Source: Mucilaginibacter saanensis (GTDB taxonomy: Bacteria > Bacteroidota > Bacteroidia > Sphingobacteriales > Sphingobacteriaceae). From it: DNA of 64,000 nucleotides. Under the pieces are notes generated by a model, which worked only from the letters and a program-made list of their open reading frames with translations, was not told where the DNA came from and searched no databases. Both the position numbers and the translations under genes were made by a program. Positions 36,017 through 45,551 of the stretch are shown piece by piece; position 1 is the stretch's first letter, and the number at the start of each line of letters is the position of its first letter. The stretch covers positions 558,001 to 622,000 of the forward strand of contig NZ_JACHBZ010000001.1 in the NCBI RefSeq assembly GCF_014200575.1. Direction: 5' to 3'.

Positions 36017-38746
36017 ATGAAAAGCAGAAGGAAATTAATTTTGCTGGGCATCTTTATCTTTATCATATCAACTATATTTTATTCTTTGGCAAGAACCGAG
36101 AAGGAAATAGATTATAGCGTAGATGTAAAACCTATTTTTAACAAAAAATGCATATCCTGCCACGGTGGTGTTAAAAAGCAGTCGGGGTTTAGTTTGCTTT
36201 TTCAGGATGAGGCAATGGCCCGTGCAAAAAGCGGAAAACTGGCTATAATACCGGGCGATCCGGATGGTAGCGAATTGATGAGGCGCATTACTTGTACAGA
36301 CCCTGACGAGCGCATGCCTTATAAAAAGGAACCACTCACCGAGCAAGAGATATCTACCTTGCGTACATGGATAAAGCAAGGCGCTAAATGGGGAGATCAC
36401 TGGGCATATTTACCCGTAAAAAAAGTAGCTGTTCCCAATGTGACTAACACGTGGATACGCAATGATATTGATAAGTTTATTTTTTTAAAACTGGACGGCA
36501 TGGGCCTTAAACCATCGCCGATTGCGGACAGGGCGACCCTGTTGAGAAGGGTAAGTTTGGATTTGACAGGAGTGCCGGCTTCCTTGCCTATTGCCTCTCA
36601 TTTTTTAAACGGAAAGAATTTCGAAAACGATTATGCAGTATTGGTTGATTCATTACTGGCATCAAAGCGTTTTGGTGAGCGATGGGCCGCAAACTGGCTG
36701 GATGTGGCGCGTTATGCCGATACAAAAGGTTATGAAGCTGATGGCAACAGGAATATTTGGCGGTATCGTGACTGGGTTATCCGCGCTTTTAATGAAGATA
36801 AACCTTACGATACCTTTATTACCGAACAGATTGCCGGTGACTTATTACCTAATGCAACAGATGAGCAGTTGATAGCTACGGCTTTTCAACGCAATACTCC
36901 AACCAATGATGAGGGGGGGACAAATAATGAAGAATTTCGTACATCAGCAGTTTTAGATCGTGTAAATACAACCTGGTCAGGCTTAATGAGCACTACCTTT
37001 GCTTGTGTACAATGTCATAGCCATCCGTACGATCCTTTTAAACACGAGGAATATTACAAGTTTGTAGCCTATTTTAATAACACCAGGGACGAAGATGTCA
37101 CCGATGATTATCCCTTACTCAGAACTTATAATGACACCCTTAATACCAGGGTAAAGGCACTTAATAGTTGGTTAACAGCCAACTATCCGCAAAGAGCTAA
37201 AAGTATAATGCTTTTTCTCAGAACCGGTGAACCGACAATAAACTCGACCACTGCAGATAGCCTTAAAAATGCGTTTATAATAAATAATAACGGTGATCTG
37301 GTATTAAAGCAGAGCGGTGTTGCAAGGTTGTCAATGGTTAATATGGAGAATACCGACGAACTGATTTTTAGATATAATTCAATATATAAAGGAGGTATAC
37401 TAAGCATACGGGGTTCAAAACCAGGCGGGGCTGTTATTGCTACCTTCAAACTGCCCGTAACACAAAAAAATGATACTACATTATCCCTAACATTTGCTCC
37501 GCAGAAAGGCGTTAAGGACATTTATATTATTTACAATAACCCTTCAATAAATAACGAACAGAACGCCCTGCGGCTTAACTGGTTTCATTTTACACAACAG
37601 TTTCCGGGCAAGGGGAATCCTTATTATACGCAGAACAAAAAGATATACTGGGACGCGTTAACTGCAAAAGCCCAAACTACTCCCATTATGTTTGAAAACC
37701 CGGCAAACATGAGCCGGAAAAGCTATGTTTTTGAAAGGGGCGCATGGACAGCTCATGGTAAACAGGTACAAGCTGGTGTACCAAAATCATTGGCTTATGC
37801 CATGCCTGCCAATGCGCCGCAGAATAGGTTGGGGCTTGCCATGTGGTTAACAAGTAAACAAAACCCATTGGTTTCCAGAACAATGGTTAACAGATTATGG
37901 GAACAGCTCTTTGGAACCGGAATTGTAGAAACTCTTGAAGATATGGGTACACAAGGAATGTCCCCAACGCATAAGGAGCTACTTGATTATTTGTCTTACC
38001 AGTTTATGAACAACTATAAATGGAGTGTGAAAAGGCTGTTAAAAGAATATGTAACCAGCGCTACATATATGCAGGATTCTAAAATATCTGATGAGCTAAA
38101 AGAAAAAGATCCCTATAATTTATATTACGCCAGGGGGCCACGCATTCGCTTAAGTGCCGAACAGGTGAGGGACCAGGCTTTAGCGGCAAGCGGTGTTATT
38201 AATTATAAAATGTTTGGAAAAAGCGTGATGCCATGGCAGCCCGCAGGAATCTGGTCATCTCCCTATAACGATGCAAAATGGACAACCAGCACAGCGGGTG
38301 ATGCCTACCGGAGGGCCATTTATACTTATTTGAAACGTTCGGCGCCATATCCCTCTATGATTACTTTTGATGGCACGCAAAGGATAGTTTGCACAACACG
38401 GCGCATCCGGACAAATACACCTTTACAAGCCCTTGTAACCTTAAATGATTCTGTTTATGTTGATCTGGCCCGGCAATTTGCTGGTCGGATGGAGCGGGAA
38501 GGGGGGGCATCAGCTTCAGATCAAATAAAAAAGGGGTATGAATTGTTGTTGTACAAACAAATATCGGCAGGTAAATTACAGATACTTTCAAAATTGTACA
38601 GTGATGCTTTAAGGGAATATACCGTCAAACCAAAGGAGGCAGCTAAATTATTGGCGGTTAATAGTGATGTTAAGCCACAAAAGGCGGCGCTGGTAGTAGT
38701 AGCTAACGCAATGCTTAATCTGGATGAAATTATTACCAAAAATTAA
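36017..38746 (+). CDS. PSCyt1-DUF1549-DUF1553 protein (planctomycete-type cytochrome)
   Basis: 909 residues. An N-terminal anchor helix (6-25) is followed by a cytochrome-c-like PSCyt1 domain with heme motif CISCH (45-49) and distal LMRRITCTDPDERMPYKKEPLT. DUF1549 (PSCyt2) covers about 145-350 and includes RWAANWLDVARYADTKGYE and a second CxxCH, ACVQCHSHPYDPFKHEEYY. A beta domain fills 420-540. DUF1553 (PSD1) covers about 610-880 (NPLVSRTMVNRLWEQLFGTGIVET, RRIRTNTPLQALVTLNDSVY). This three-part architecture is abundant in Planctomycetes, with no established catalytic role. The DUF1501 gene follows 8 bp later; exported, probably periplasm-facing. Confidence 0.9.
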   Translation: MKSRRKLILLGIFIFIISTIFYSLARTEKEIDYSVDVKPIFNKKCISCHGGVKKQSGFSLLFQDEAMARAKSGKLAIIPGDPDGSELMRRITCTDPDERMPYKKEPLTEQEISTLRTWIKQGAKWGDHWAYLPVKKVAVPNVTNTWIRNDIDKFIFLKLDGMGLKPSPIADRATLLRRVSLDLTGVPASLPIASHFLNGKNFENDYAVLVDSLLASKRFGERWAANWLDVARYADTKGYEADGNRNIWRYRDWVIRAFNEDKPYDTFITEQIAGDLLPNATDEQLIATAFQRNTPTNDEGGTNNEEFRTSAVLDRVNTTWSGLMSTTFACVQCHSHPYDPFKHEEYYKFVAYFNNTRDEDVTDDYPLLRTYNDTLNTRVKALNSWLTANYPQRAKSIMLFLRTGEPTINSTTADSLKNAFIINNNGDLVLKQSGVARLSMVNMENTDELIFRYNSIYKGGILSIRGSKPGGAVIATFKLPVTQKNDTTLSLTFAPQKGVKDIYIIYNNPSINNEQNALRLNWFHFTQQFPGKGNPYYTQNKKIYWDALTAKAQTTPIMFENPANMSRKSYVFERGAWTAHGKQVQAGVPKSLAYAMPANAPQNRLGLAMWLTSKQNPLVSRTMVNRLWEQLFGTGIVETLEDMGTQGMSPTHKELLDYLSYQFMNNYKWSVKRLLKEYVTSATYMQDSKISDELKEKDPYNLYYARGPRIRLSAEQVRDQALAASGVINYKMFGKSVMPWQPAGIWSSPYNDAKWTTSTAGDAYRRAIYTYLKRSAPYPSMITFDGTQRIVCTTRRIRTNTPLQALVTLNDSVYVDLARQFAGRMEREGGASASDQIKKGYELLLYKQISAGKLQILSKLYSDALREYTVKPKEAAKLLAVNSDVKPQKAALVVVANAMLNLDEIITKN

Positions 38747-38754
38747 ATGGTGTT

Positions 38755-40266
38755 ATGACAAGGGATGAATTGAACGCTTATAAGCTGGCTAAAGAGGCAC
38801 AAGAGGCAGAGCTTAGAAATTGTACGCGCAGGCATTTTTTAAAAGAAAGTGCCTTTGGCCTGGGAGCATTAGCTATGGGAACCATGCTTGGTAGCTGCGG
38901 TAATTTGTTTAAATCAAACAAAAACAATGTTTTGTATGATCCTGCCCGGCCATTACTGGCCAAACCGCCGCAATTTCCCGGAAAAGCTAAAAGTGTAATA
39001 TATATACACATGGCGGGCGCACCCTCGCAATTAGAGCTTTTTGATTATAAACCCGAGCTGATGAAAATGGATGGACAGGATTGTCCGCAATCCTTACTGC
39101 AGGGTAAAAAATTCGCGTTTATTAGGGGAGTTCCTAAAATGATGGGTGCGCAGGCTAATTTTGCCCAGCATGGCGAATCCCGCACCTGGGTAAGTGATAA
39201 CCTGCCTCATTTTTCAACTATCGTAGATGAAGTAACGTTGCTTAAAGCAGTTTATACCGACCAGTTTAACCATGCTCCGGCACAGCTATTGGTGCACACC
39301 GGCAGCCCACGATTGGGCCGCCCCAGTATTGGTAGCTGGGTAACTTATGGGCTTGGTAGCGAGAACCAGAATTTACCCGGTTTTGTGGTGCTTACCAGCG
39401 GAGGGAATTTTCCTGATGCAGGTAAAAGCGTTTGGGGGAGCGGTTTTTTACCTTCGGTTTACCAGGGCGTGCAATGCCGGAGCGAGGGAGATCCGGTACT
39501 TTTTATTAAAGACCCGGATGGCATGAGCCGCGATCTGCGAAAAAAATCTATTGATGCCATTAATGCAGTTAATAAAGCTGAGTTTGAAGAATATCATGAC
39601 CAGGAAACTTTATCGCGTATTTCGCAATATGAAATGGCTTACCGTATGCAAATATCAGCGCCTGAGGTTATGAATATTAATGATGAACCGCAATATATTC
39701 ATGATATGTACGGAACCCAGCCCGGCAAAGCTTGTTTTGCAAACAATGCCTTATTGGCCAGGAAACTGGTTGAAAAGGGGGTGAGGTATGTGCAGCTTTT
39801 TGACTGGGGATGGGATGATCACGGTGATAAAGCCGATAACGCGGTTGATATTGGTTTGAAAAATAAATGCCGCAGCACCGATAAGCCTGTTACGGCTTTG
39901 CTGTTAGACCTGAAACAACGCGGATTGTTGGAAGAAACTTTAGTAGTATGGGGAGGTGAATTTGGCCGTACACCTATGATGGAGAACAGGAACGGTCGTG
40001 AAAACCCTTTTAAAGGCCGCGATCATCATACAGAAGCATTTACTATATGGATGGCGGGCGGTGGCATAAAAAAAGGCTTTACCTATGGCGAAACTGATGA
40101 GATCGGTTATAGCGCAATTAGTGGTAAAGTAGACGCTTTTGACATACAGGCAACCATTCTAAATCAATTAGGTTTCAATCACGAAGAGTTTACATATATG
40201 TCGCAAGGCAGGCCTTTCAGATTAACAGATGTTAGCGGAAAGGTGATAAATGATATTATTGCTTGA
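38755..40266 (+). CDS. DUF1501-family exported protein
   Basis: 503 residues. The signal shows twin arginine RRHFLKESAFGLGALAMG followed by a GSC lipobox-like end, so Tat export possibly with lipidation. DUF1501 is an alkaline-phosphatase/sulfatase-fold family; visible here are SVIYIHMAGAPSQLELFDYKP, FNHAPAQLLVHTGSPRLGRPSIGSW, YVQLFDWGWDDHGD, and VVWGGEFGRTPM with KGRDHHTEAFTIWMAGGGIK. Metal-binding His/Asp residues of the superfamily are retained in the last motifs. It is the standard partner of DUF1549/DUF1553 proteins. Its stop codon overlaps the proposed TTG start of the next gene. Confidence 0.92.
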   Translation: MTRDELNAYKLAKEAQEAELRNCTRRHFLKESAFGLGALAMGTMLGSCGNLFKSNKNNVLYDPARPLLAKPPQFPGKAKSVIYIHMAGAPSQLELFDYKPELMKMDGQDCPQSLLQGKKFAFIRGVPKMMGAQANFAQHGESRTWVSDNLPHFSTIVDEVTLLKAVYTDQFNHAPAQLLVHTGSPRLGRPSIGSWVTYGLGSENQNLPGFVVLTSGGNFPDAGKSVWGSGFLPSVYQGVQCRSEGDPVLFIKDPDGMSRDLRKKSIDAINAVNKAEFEEYHDQETLSRISQYEMAYRMQISAPEVMNINDEPQYIHDMYGTQPGKACFANNALLARKLVEKGVRYVQLFDWGWDDHGDKADNAVDIGLKNKCRSTDKPVTALLLDLKQRGLLEETLVVWGGEFGRTPMMENRNGRENPFKGRDHHTEAFTIWMAGGGIKKGFTYGETDEIGYSAISGKVDAFDIQATILNQLGFNHEEFTYMSQGRPFRLTDVSGKVINDIIA

Positions 40267-41249
40267 TTTTTAACACCATAAACCCACCTTTTGTGTACCA
40301 ATCCAGACGAACTTTTTTAAAATCATCCGCCTCGGTAACAGCCGCGTCATTATTACCGGTATTACCTTTAGCGCAAGCTGTATCAGTTAATAAAAGTACA
40401 TCACCACCAATTAGACCCGCACCTGGTTTTGAATTATTGATTATGGCCACCAACTGGGGCTTTGACGGAACAGTGGACGAATTTTGTAAAGCTGCAAAAG
40501 CAGCCGGGTATGACGGAGTAGAAATATGGTGGCCGGCAAATAGTGAGGCCAAACAAAAGGAAATTGGCGATGCCGTAAAAAAACATGACCTGCAACTTGG
40601 GTTGGCCTGCACCAGTAGTGTTGCAGCCTATGATGCTAATTTAAACGAGTTTAAAGCCGCTGTGGCAAGTGCTGCAAGTAATTCTTTACATAAACCATTG
40701 TATATAAACTGCCATACAGGGAAAGATTATTTTACTTTTGAACAAGGCATGGCGTTTATGGATTATACTATTGCACTTACCGAAAAAACCGGTATGCCCA
40801 TATATCATGAAACGCACCGCAGCAGGCTGCTGTATTCGGCTATTGTAACCAAAAACTTTATGGATCGGTTGCCAAAACTGCGGCTTAATCTTGATATATC
40901 CCACTGGTGTGTAGTACATAATAGCCTTTTAGCAGAAATAAAAGATATTGTTGACCAGGCCATTGACCGTGCCGACCATATTCATGCCAGAGTAGGGCAC
41001 GCGGAAGGGGCGCAGGTGAATGATCCGCGGGCGCCAGAATGGGCTAGCGCATTAAATGCTCACCTGCAATGGTGGGATAGAATTATAGCGCGCAAAAAAA
41101 GCAGAGGAGAACGAATGACCATTCTTACCGAATTTGGGCCACCCGACTATATGCCAACTTTGCCATATACCCGCCAGCCTGTTGCCGACCAATGGGCCAT
41201 AAATGTGCACATGATGAATTTACTTAGAGAAAGATATTTAGCACATTAA
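40263..41249 (+). CDS. Exported sugar phosphate isomerase/epimerase-like TIM barrel
   Basis: Up to 328 residues. The only starts upstream of the twin-arginine signal (QSRRTFLKSSASVTAASLLP) are TTG at 40263, overlapping the DUF1501 stop as TTGA, or GTG at 40293; no ATG exists. AP-endonuclease-2-like barrel: DEFCKAAKAAGYDGVEIWWP, PIYHETHRSRLLYS, LRLNLDISHWCVVHN, HIHARVGHAEGAQVNDPR, ILTEFGPPDYMPT. The metal-binding Glu, Asp, His and Glu are all present. Family members isomerise ketoses or inositols. Export by Tat with metal already bound is plausible. Operon partner of the two genes before. Confidence 0.85.
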   Translation: MIFNTINPPFVYQSRRTFLKSSASVTAASLLPVLPLAQAVSVNKSTSPPIRPAPGFELLIMATNWGFDGTVDEFCKAAKAAGYDGVEIWWPANSEAKQKEIGDAVKKHDLQLGLACTSSVAAYDANLNEFKAAVASAASNSLHKPLYINCHTGKDYFTFEQGMAFMDYTIALTEKTGMPIYHETHRSRLLYSAIVTKNFMDRLPKLRLNLDISHWCVVHNSLLAEIKDIVDQAIDRADHIHARVGHAEGAQVNDPRAPEWASALNAHLQWWDRIIARKKSRGERMTILTEFGPPDYMPTLPYTRQPVADQWAINVHMMNLLRERYLAH

Positions 41250-41266
41250 TCCCATTGTCTTAACTT

Positions 41267-42661
41267 ATGACTGAATTTATAGGCCACTTACATCCTGTAC
41301 TTGTACACCTACCTATAGGCATTTTAATGTTGGCATGTGCGTTTTACATTGCATCATATCATCAAAAATTTGCTCATTTTAAAACGGTAATCTCTGTGAT
41401 GTTTTTTTGGGGTATGTTGTGTGCAGTACTTTCGTGTATAACAGGCTACTATCTTTCAAACAGTGGTGATTATAACCTTAAACTGATGGGGTGGCATAAG
41501 TGGATGGGGATTAGTGTAGCAGTGGTTGCGTTGGCTTTGTTTATATTATTTAAAACGGTAAAGTCACAAATTATACTCAGGATTATATCATTTATACTGC
41601 TTATCCTGATTGCCATTACGGGACATTTAGGCGGATCATTAACGCATGGTTCCGATTATCTTTCTTTTACTAAGGCCGAAGAAAAAGTTGTTGTAAAGCA
41701 CATTTCTAATGTACAGCAGGCCGTAGTTTATGCCGATCTGATTCAACCTCTTTTACAGAATAAATGCTATAACTGCCACAGCTCTGAAAAACAAAAAGGG
41801 AAGCTAAGGCTGGATGTGGAGGCGATGATACTTAAAGGTGGCAAAAACGGGCCGTCAGTAGTTCCGGGAAATGCTGAAAAAAGCGAAATGATAAAACGCG
41901 TATTGTTATCCTTGGGTAATGATGAACATATGCCACCTAAAGAAAAGCCCCAGTTATCGGAGAAAGAAATAGCCTTATTACATTGGTGGATTGATAATGG
42001 CGCCGATTTTAAAAAGAAGGTGAAAGATTTAAAACAGCCCGAAAATATTAAACCGGTACTCGTTTCTTTTCAGTCTGGAGCTGTGCAGGATATAAAAGAA
42101 ATGGGCGAAATTCCTAAGCAAAATGTAAGCCCTGCTAATACTGAAACGCTGAAACGTTTGGAAAGTTGGAACATATCCGTGTTGCCAGTTGCTGCAAATA
42201 GCAATTATCTGTCTGTTAGTTTTGTAAATGCGCAGTCAATATCTGACTCTGTAATGAGCGAACTTGCCAAGCTAAACAAACAGGTGGTTTGGCTAAAAAT
42301 GGATAATATTGCAGTTGCTGATAACACCCTGAAATACATTAACAATATGGAGCAATTAATCCGGTTGCACCTTAATAATACTAAAATTACAGATGCTGGA
42401 TTGGTTCAACTTAAAAAGTTAAATAAGCTGCAATCCATTAGTTTGGTTGGCACATCTATAACTTTGAATGGATTAGTGCAGCTTAAAGGGTTAAAATCAA
42501 TAAGAAACATATACCTCTATAAAAGTAATATCACTGAGAAAGACCGCATACCGCTTAAAAAGGCTTTCCCGAAAGTTAATATTGATTTTGGGAATTATAT
42601 AGTCCCCACCTTATCTATTGATACCCAATTGTATAAACAACCTGCAATTAAAAAGTCATAA
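41267..42661 (+). CDS. DUF2231-PSCyt1-LRR membrane protein
   Basis: 464 residues. Four membrane helices in residues 1-125 fit DUF2231 (EFIGHLHPVLVHLPIGILMLACAF opening with HPVLVHLPIG). A PSCyt1 cytochrome-like domain follows at about 150-250 with heme motif KCYNCHSSEKQKGKLRLD and distal MPPKEKPQLSEKEIALLHWWIDNG. The C-terminal 170 residues carry leucine-rich repeats (LIRLHLNNTKITDAGLVQLKKL, LQSISLVGTSITLNGLVQLK). Such planctomycete-style fusions are of unknown function. The gene starts 17 bp after the isomerase gene, so it ends the four-gene operon and could link periplasmic electron flow to the membrane. Confidence 0.9.
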   Translation: MTEFIGHLHPVLVHLPIGILMLACAFYIASYHQKFAHFKTVISVMFFWGMLCAVLSCITGYYLSNSGDYNLKLMGWHKWMGISVAVVALALFILFKTVKSQIILRIISFILLILIAITGHLGGSLTHGSDYLSFTKAEEKVVVKHISNVQQAVVYADLIQPLLQNKCYNCHSSEKQKGKLRLDVEAMILKGGKNGPSVVPGNAEKSEMIKRVLLSLGNDEHMPPKEKPQLSEKEIALLHWWIDNGADFKKKVKDLKQPENIKPVLVSFQSGAVQDIKEMGEIPKQNVSPANTETLKRLESWNISVLPVAANSNYLSVSFVNAQSISDSVMSELAKLNKQVVWLKMDNIAVADNTLKYINNMEQLIRLHLNNTKITDAGLVQLKKLNKLQSISLVGTSITLNGLVQLKGLKSIRNIYLYKSNITEKDRIPLKKAFPKVNIDFGNYIVPTLSIDTQLYKQPAIKKS

Positions 42662-42665
42662 GAAT

Positions 42666-43343
42666 TTAATTGAAATTAGATCTTGAATTATTATAATCGT
42701 GGACGAGCATGCGCACCAATTTAAATGTGAATGGCTTGGTTTGGTCATAACTTAGTGATATTTTATCGTCATCTGCCAGCAAATCTTTTAGTAGCTTCTC
42801 CCTTTCTTTTCTTGTTTTACTACCAGCACTTACAAAGGTGTTGTATTTAATTGGGGTTAGCGGAGCCCCACCCTTTTCTACATACCAACTGGTAAATTCA
42901 GAATTGGGAATACCTCCTGTAACAATAATTGAGCTAAGCGTGGTTGTTACACCGAGTACATTATCAACCGGCTGGCCGAAAGTAGAAGATTTGTATTCGT
43001 ACAACTGTATTTTTCCATCTTCTATACATTTTAACCAAGTGGCTTGTTTGGGTATAGACATCTTTTTTGCTAAGTCCTTTGGAACAAAACCAGGGAGTAT
43101 TTTGCTGCGATAAATAACATTCTTTTTCGCATTATAATAAGCTACGTAGTTGTTAGGATCTATTTTATAAATACTATCTGCCGTAATCAGCTTTAGTCCA
43201 CCTATTAAATAGTTTACTTTGATTCGGCCATATATAGTGTCATTAGTTTTTGTTACAATGTAACTTCTATATTTCGGAGCCTGATGTGCTTTCGCTGAAA
43301 GGGCAGATATCAACAAGTAAAGTACGATAACTGGTTTCATATT
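42666..43343 (-). CDS. Exported hypothetical protein
   Basis: About 225 residues from the ATG at 43343; Sec signal VIVLYLLISALSAKAHQAP. The mature part is beta-rich: SYIVTKTNDTIYGRIKVNYLIGGLKLITADS, then IDPNNYVAYYNAKKNVIYRS and EDGKIQLYEYKSS, a pattern common in Bacteroidota exported proteins that begin with a KNDTIYGKI-like strand. No known function. It converges with the DUF2231 gene, 4 bp between stops. Confidence 0.75.
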   Translation of the reverse strand, partial: NMKPVIVLYLLISALSAKAHQAPKYRSYIVTKTNDTIYGRIKVNYLIGGLKLITADSIYKIDPNNYVAYYNAKKNVIYRSKILPGFVPKDLAKKMSIPKQATWLKCIEDGKIQLYEYKSSTFGQPVDNVLGVTTTLSSIIVTGGIPNSEFTSWYVEKGGAPLTPIKYNTFVSAGSKTRKEREKLLKDLLADDDKISLSYDQTKPFTFKLVRMLVHDYNNSRSNFN

Positions 43344-43355
43344 CATAAAGAGCAA

Positions 43356-43668
43356 TTTAATAGTTTAAATATATATAATCCGGAGCCCGGTTCGGGTGAT
43401 CATACGGTAATAATTGATCCGCCAATTGCTGCCAGATTCAGGCTGCGCTAAAACTCCGGGTATTCTATTTTTAAAGAAGTTGCCAGCATACTTTAGCCGG
43501 ATGCACCCGGTACACAAAAATAAACTGGAATTCAAAAGTATCTGAAAAAAAGAAAAATGTTCTTTACATATGTTGAGAAAACTAATTATAATTCGGCCTT
43601 GATTCTACTTACTTGGAGTAATTTCAAGATAGAAGGCCATATGATGGAGTTTTATTTATTCCCAATTA
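43356..43668. other. Intergenic region, nothing recognised
   Basis: About 310 bp with no supported gene. It precedes the degraded recombinase remnant and may hold more of it beyond recognition. Confidence 0.4.
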
Positions 43669-43935
43669 GCAAATGCAAGGGAACTTTTGTTTGGTGAAAA
43701 GTGATACGGATGATTATGCAATAATGAAGATAGATTGTGAAGGGGAAATAAAAAGGCTTGCAATATCTCTATGAGTGGGAACAAATTATCGAACCCTACG
43801 ATAAATCCAGGCTTCGCTCATAATTACTTGAAAATCAAAGAAAAAAGGCTCCTCGAAATCGAGGAGCCTCCGTCGGATTTGTCTGCAAATCCCATGTGTA
43901 CCGAGACCGGGAAATTAATTGAACACATTTATTGA
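43669..43935 (+). pseudogene. Remnant 1 of a large serine recombinase (C-terminal part, broken)
   Basis: Three broken pieces follow each other in different frames: ANARELLFGEK from 43669, then SDTDDYAIMKIDCEGEIKRL (recombinase coiled region), then from about 43795 PTINPGFAHNYLKIKEKRLL through EPPSDLSANPMCTETGKLIE to a TGA at 43933. These match, piece by piece, the conserved C-terminus of Bacteroidota serine site-specific recombinases, and the last piece aligns with remnant 2 at 53.1 kb. At least two frame disruptions and the lack of the catalytic domain make it non-functional. Confidence 0.75.
43795..43913. repeat. Left copy of the 119-bp island-flanking direct repeat (attachment-site-like)
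   Basis: Aligns without gaps to 53104-53222; about 98 of 119 bases agree by hand count. Contains the hairpin GGCTCCTCGAAATCGAGGAGCC (43847-43868), the identical 15-mer AAATCCCATGTGTAC (43887-43901), and a diverged copy of the tRNA-Leu 3' end. Confidence 0.75.
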
Positions 43936-44026
43936 TTCCTGATTATTGTAGAGCGGATTTTGCAAAAATTCGAGGAGCGAAGATTGGGTGAAAACGATGA
44001 ATAATTAAGCCAGCTTCACTTGTAAA

Positions 44027-44068
44027 AGGTGTTCAATAAATTCAACATGGGCGATTTATTGAACACCT
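44027..44068. promoter_or_regulatory. 15-bp perfect inverted repeat upstream of AraC gene
   Basis: AGGTGTTCAATAAAT (44027-44041) and its exact reverse complement (44054-44068) with a 12-nt loop, about 95 bp before the AraC ATG. A related TTGAACACATTTATTG lies near 43919. Operator, recombination site or terminator cannot be distinguished. Confidence 0.5.
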
Positions 44069-44161
44069 AATAGGTCAATTCCAGACTCACTCTTCAATAT
44101 TGAGAGCAACATTAACTTGAAAATTGATGATAGCATTTATTTGAATTCCTTAAATTTGTTT

Positions 44162-45037
44162 ATGGATCAAAAGACATTACATGAGGGAGGGGAACACAAT
44201 TTCCCAACGGCTAAGAATAAAGGGATCAATGTCCATTGCACTAATCAGGCTGATGAAATAATAAAAACGTACAGTCGTAAAGACTTTTACAAAGTTTGTT
44301 TGTCCAAAGGTGAAAGCCTGATAGAATATGCTGACAAAGGAATCCGTACCAATGGGATTACGCTATTTTTTGGCACACCGCATATACCATATTCATGGGA
44401 AGACATACGGCTTGAAAAAGCCTATTCATTGCTTTTCACGGAAGAGTTTCTGAAAACTAACAATAACTCAGAAAGCTTACAGCAATCTCCCTTATTTAAA
44501 GTGGGGGGAACTCCAATATTTAATTTAACTGAAGAGCAAAGTGCTCCTATCATTGACATATTGGAAAAAACGATTACAGCTTATGATACTGACTATATTT
44601 ATAAAAACGACCTCATACGCAATTATATAAACCTGATCATACATGAAGCCTTGCAAATGCAGCCTTCTGAAAATTTTTTAAAACACAAGAATGCCTCCGA
44701 AAGGGTAGCATCACTATTTCTGGAATTACTGGAGCGTCAGTTCCCTGTAGAAACGCCTGACAAGCCACTTAAATTAAAAACAGCCAGAGACTTTGCGCAA
44801 GGACTTTTTGTCCATGTAAACCACCTCAATCACGCCGTAAAAGACATTACCGGAAAGCCTACTACTGCTCACATTGCGGAAAGAATTATTACCGAAGCAA
44901 AGGCTTTGCTTAAACACACGGACTGGAGTGTGTCAGAGATCGGATATTCTTTAGGGTTTGATTATCCTACCTATTTCAACAATTATTTCAAGAGACTTGC
45001 AGGCACTACCCCAACAACTTTCAGAGGAAGTAATTAG
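44162..45037 (+). CDS. AraC-family regulator inside the island
   Basis: About 291 residues from the ATG at 44162 (MDQKTLHEGGEHNFPTAKN); an in-frame TTG at 44117 would extend it. The N-terminal half has a weak cupin pattern (LSKGESLIEYADKGIRTNGITLFFGTPHIPYSWED). The C-terminal HTH includes TARDFAQGLFVHVNHLNHAVK, DWSVSEIGYSLGFDYPTYFNNYFKRL and AGTTPTTFRGS. It is of the type common in Bacteroidota next to small oxidoreductase or hydrolase genes. It precedes a gene remnant, an alpha/beta hydrolase and a YbhB gene, which it may once have controlled. Confidence 0.87.
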   Translation: MDQKTLHEGGEHNFPTAKNKGINVHCTNQADEIIKTYSRKDFYKVCLSKGESLIEYADKGIRTNGITLFFGTPHIPYSWEDIRLEKAYSLLFTEEFLKTNNNSESLQQSPLFKVGGTPIFNLTEEQSAPIIDILEKTITAYDTDYIYKNDLIRNYINLIIHEALQMQPSENFLKHKNASERVASLFLELLERQFPVETPDKPLKLKTARDFAQGLFVHVNHLNHAVKDITGKPTTAHIAERIITEAKALLKHTDWSVSEIGYSLGFDYPTYFNNYFKRLAGTTPTTFRGSN

Positions 45038-45159
45038 GTTTCCACAAAAATCTTTCGAAGTTCTTTACAATCTTTGATTTTCTTCATTAATCCTTTGAAT
45101 GTCTTTACAGCGGGGACAGTATTCTAAAGTAATTTTGCTTCAATCTTTTAAGAAGCAGA

Positions 45160-45508
45160 ATGAATACAGACAATAATCATAAAGGACTTAGCCTGCAGCA
45201 TATTGGTCAGCAGGATACCACTGCCGTTAGACCAATGACCGTGGTTCATCCTATTGAATCACGGTTTGCCGATCAGGAAGCTAAAGGCGAAACATCACAG
45301 GCTTGCCATCTTCCGACCTGGAATGCGGTACTTGCGTTTGCTTTGAGTGTGGTTCAGGTTGGATGGACTGCATCGCTTACCAAAAACTATTCCTGATGAG
45401 GCAGAAAGCGGCGGTGCTATAGGCGGTTTAAGCTTAGACCTTACCGGTGCAAAAGGCGCTTTCAATATCAGCGCAGCTTTTGCACTTGCCGCGGCCCTTG
45501 TGGCCTGA
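45160..45508 (+). pseudogene. Unidentified gene remnant with frame disruption
   Basis: A 78-codon frame starting MNTDNNHKGLSLQHIGQQ ends after LTKNYS; a different frame directly continues as LPKTIPDEAESGGAIGGLSL, then DLTGAKGAFNISAAFALAAA and a TGA at 45506. The second piece looks like the tail of a larger protein, perhaps a membrane one, joined to an unrelated beginning. I cannot name the family. Best read as an eroded gene in the island. Confidence 0.35.
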
Positions 45509-45551
45509 CAGGCTTTCCGTAAACAAGTAAATACAATTAAAAATAATATAA

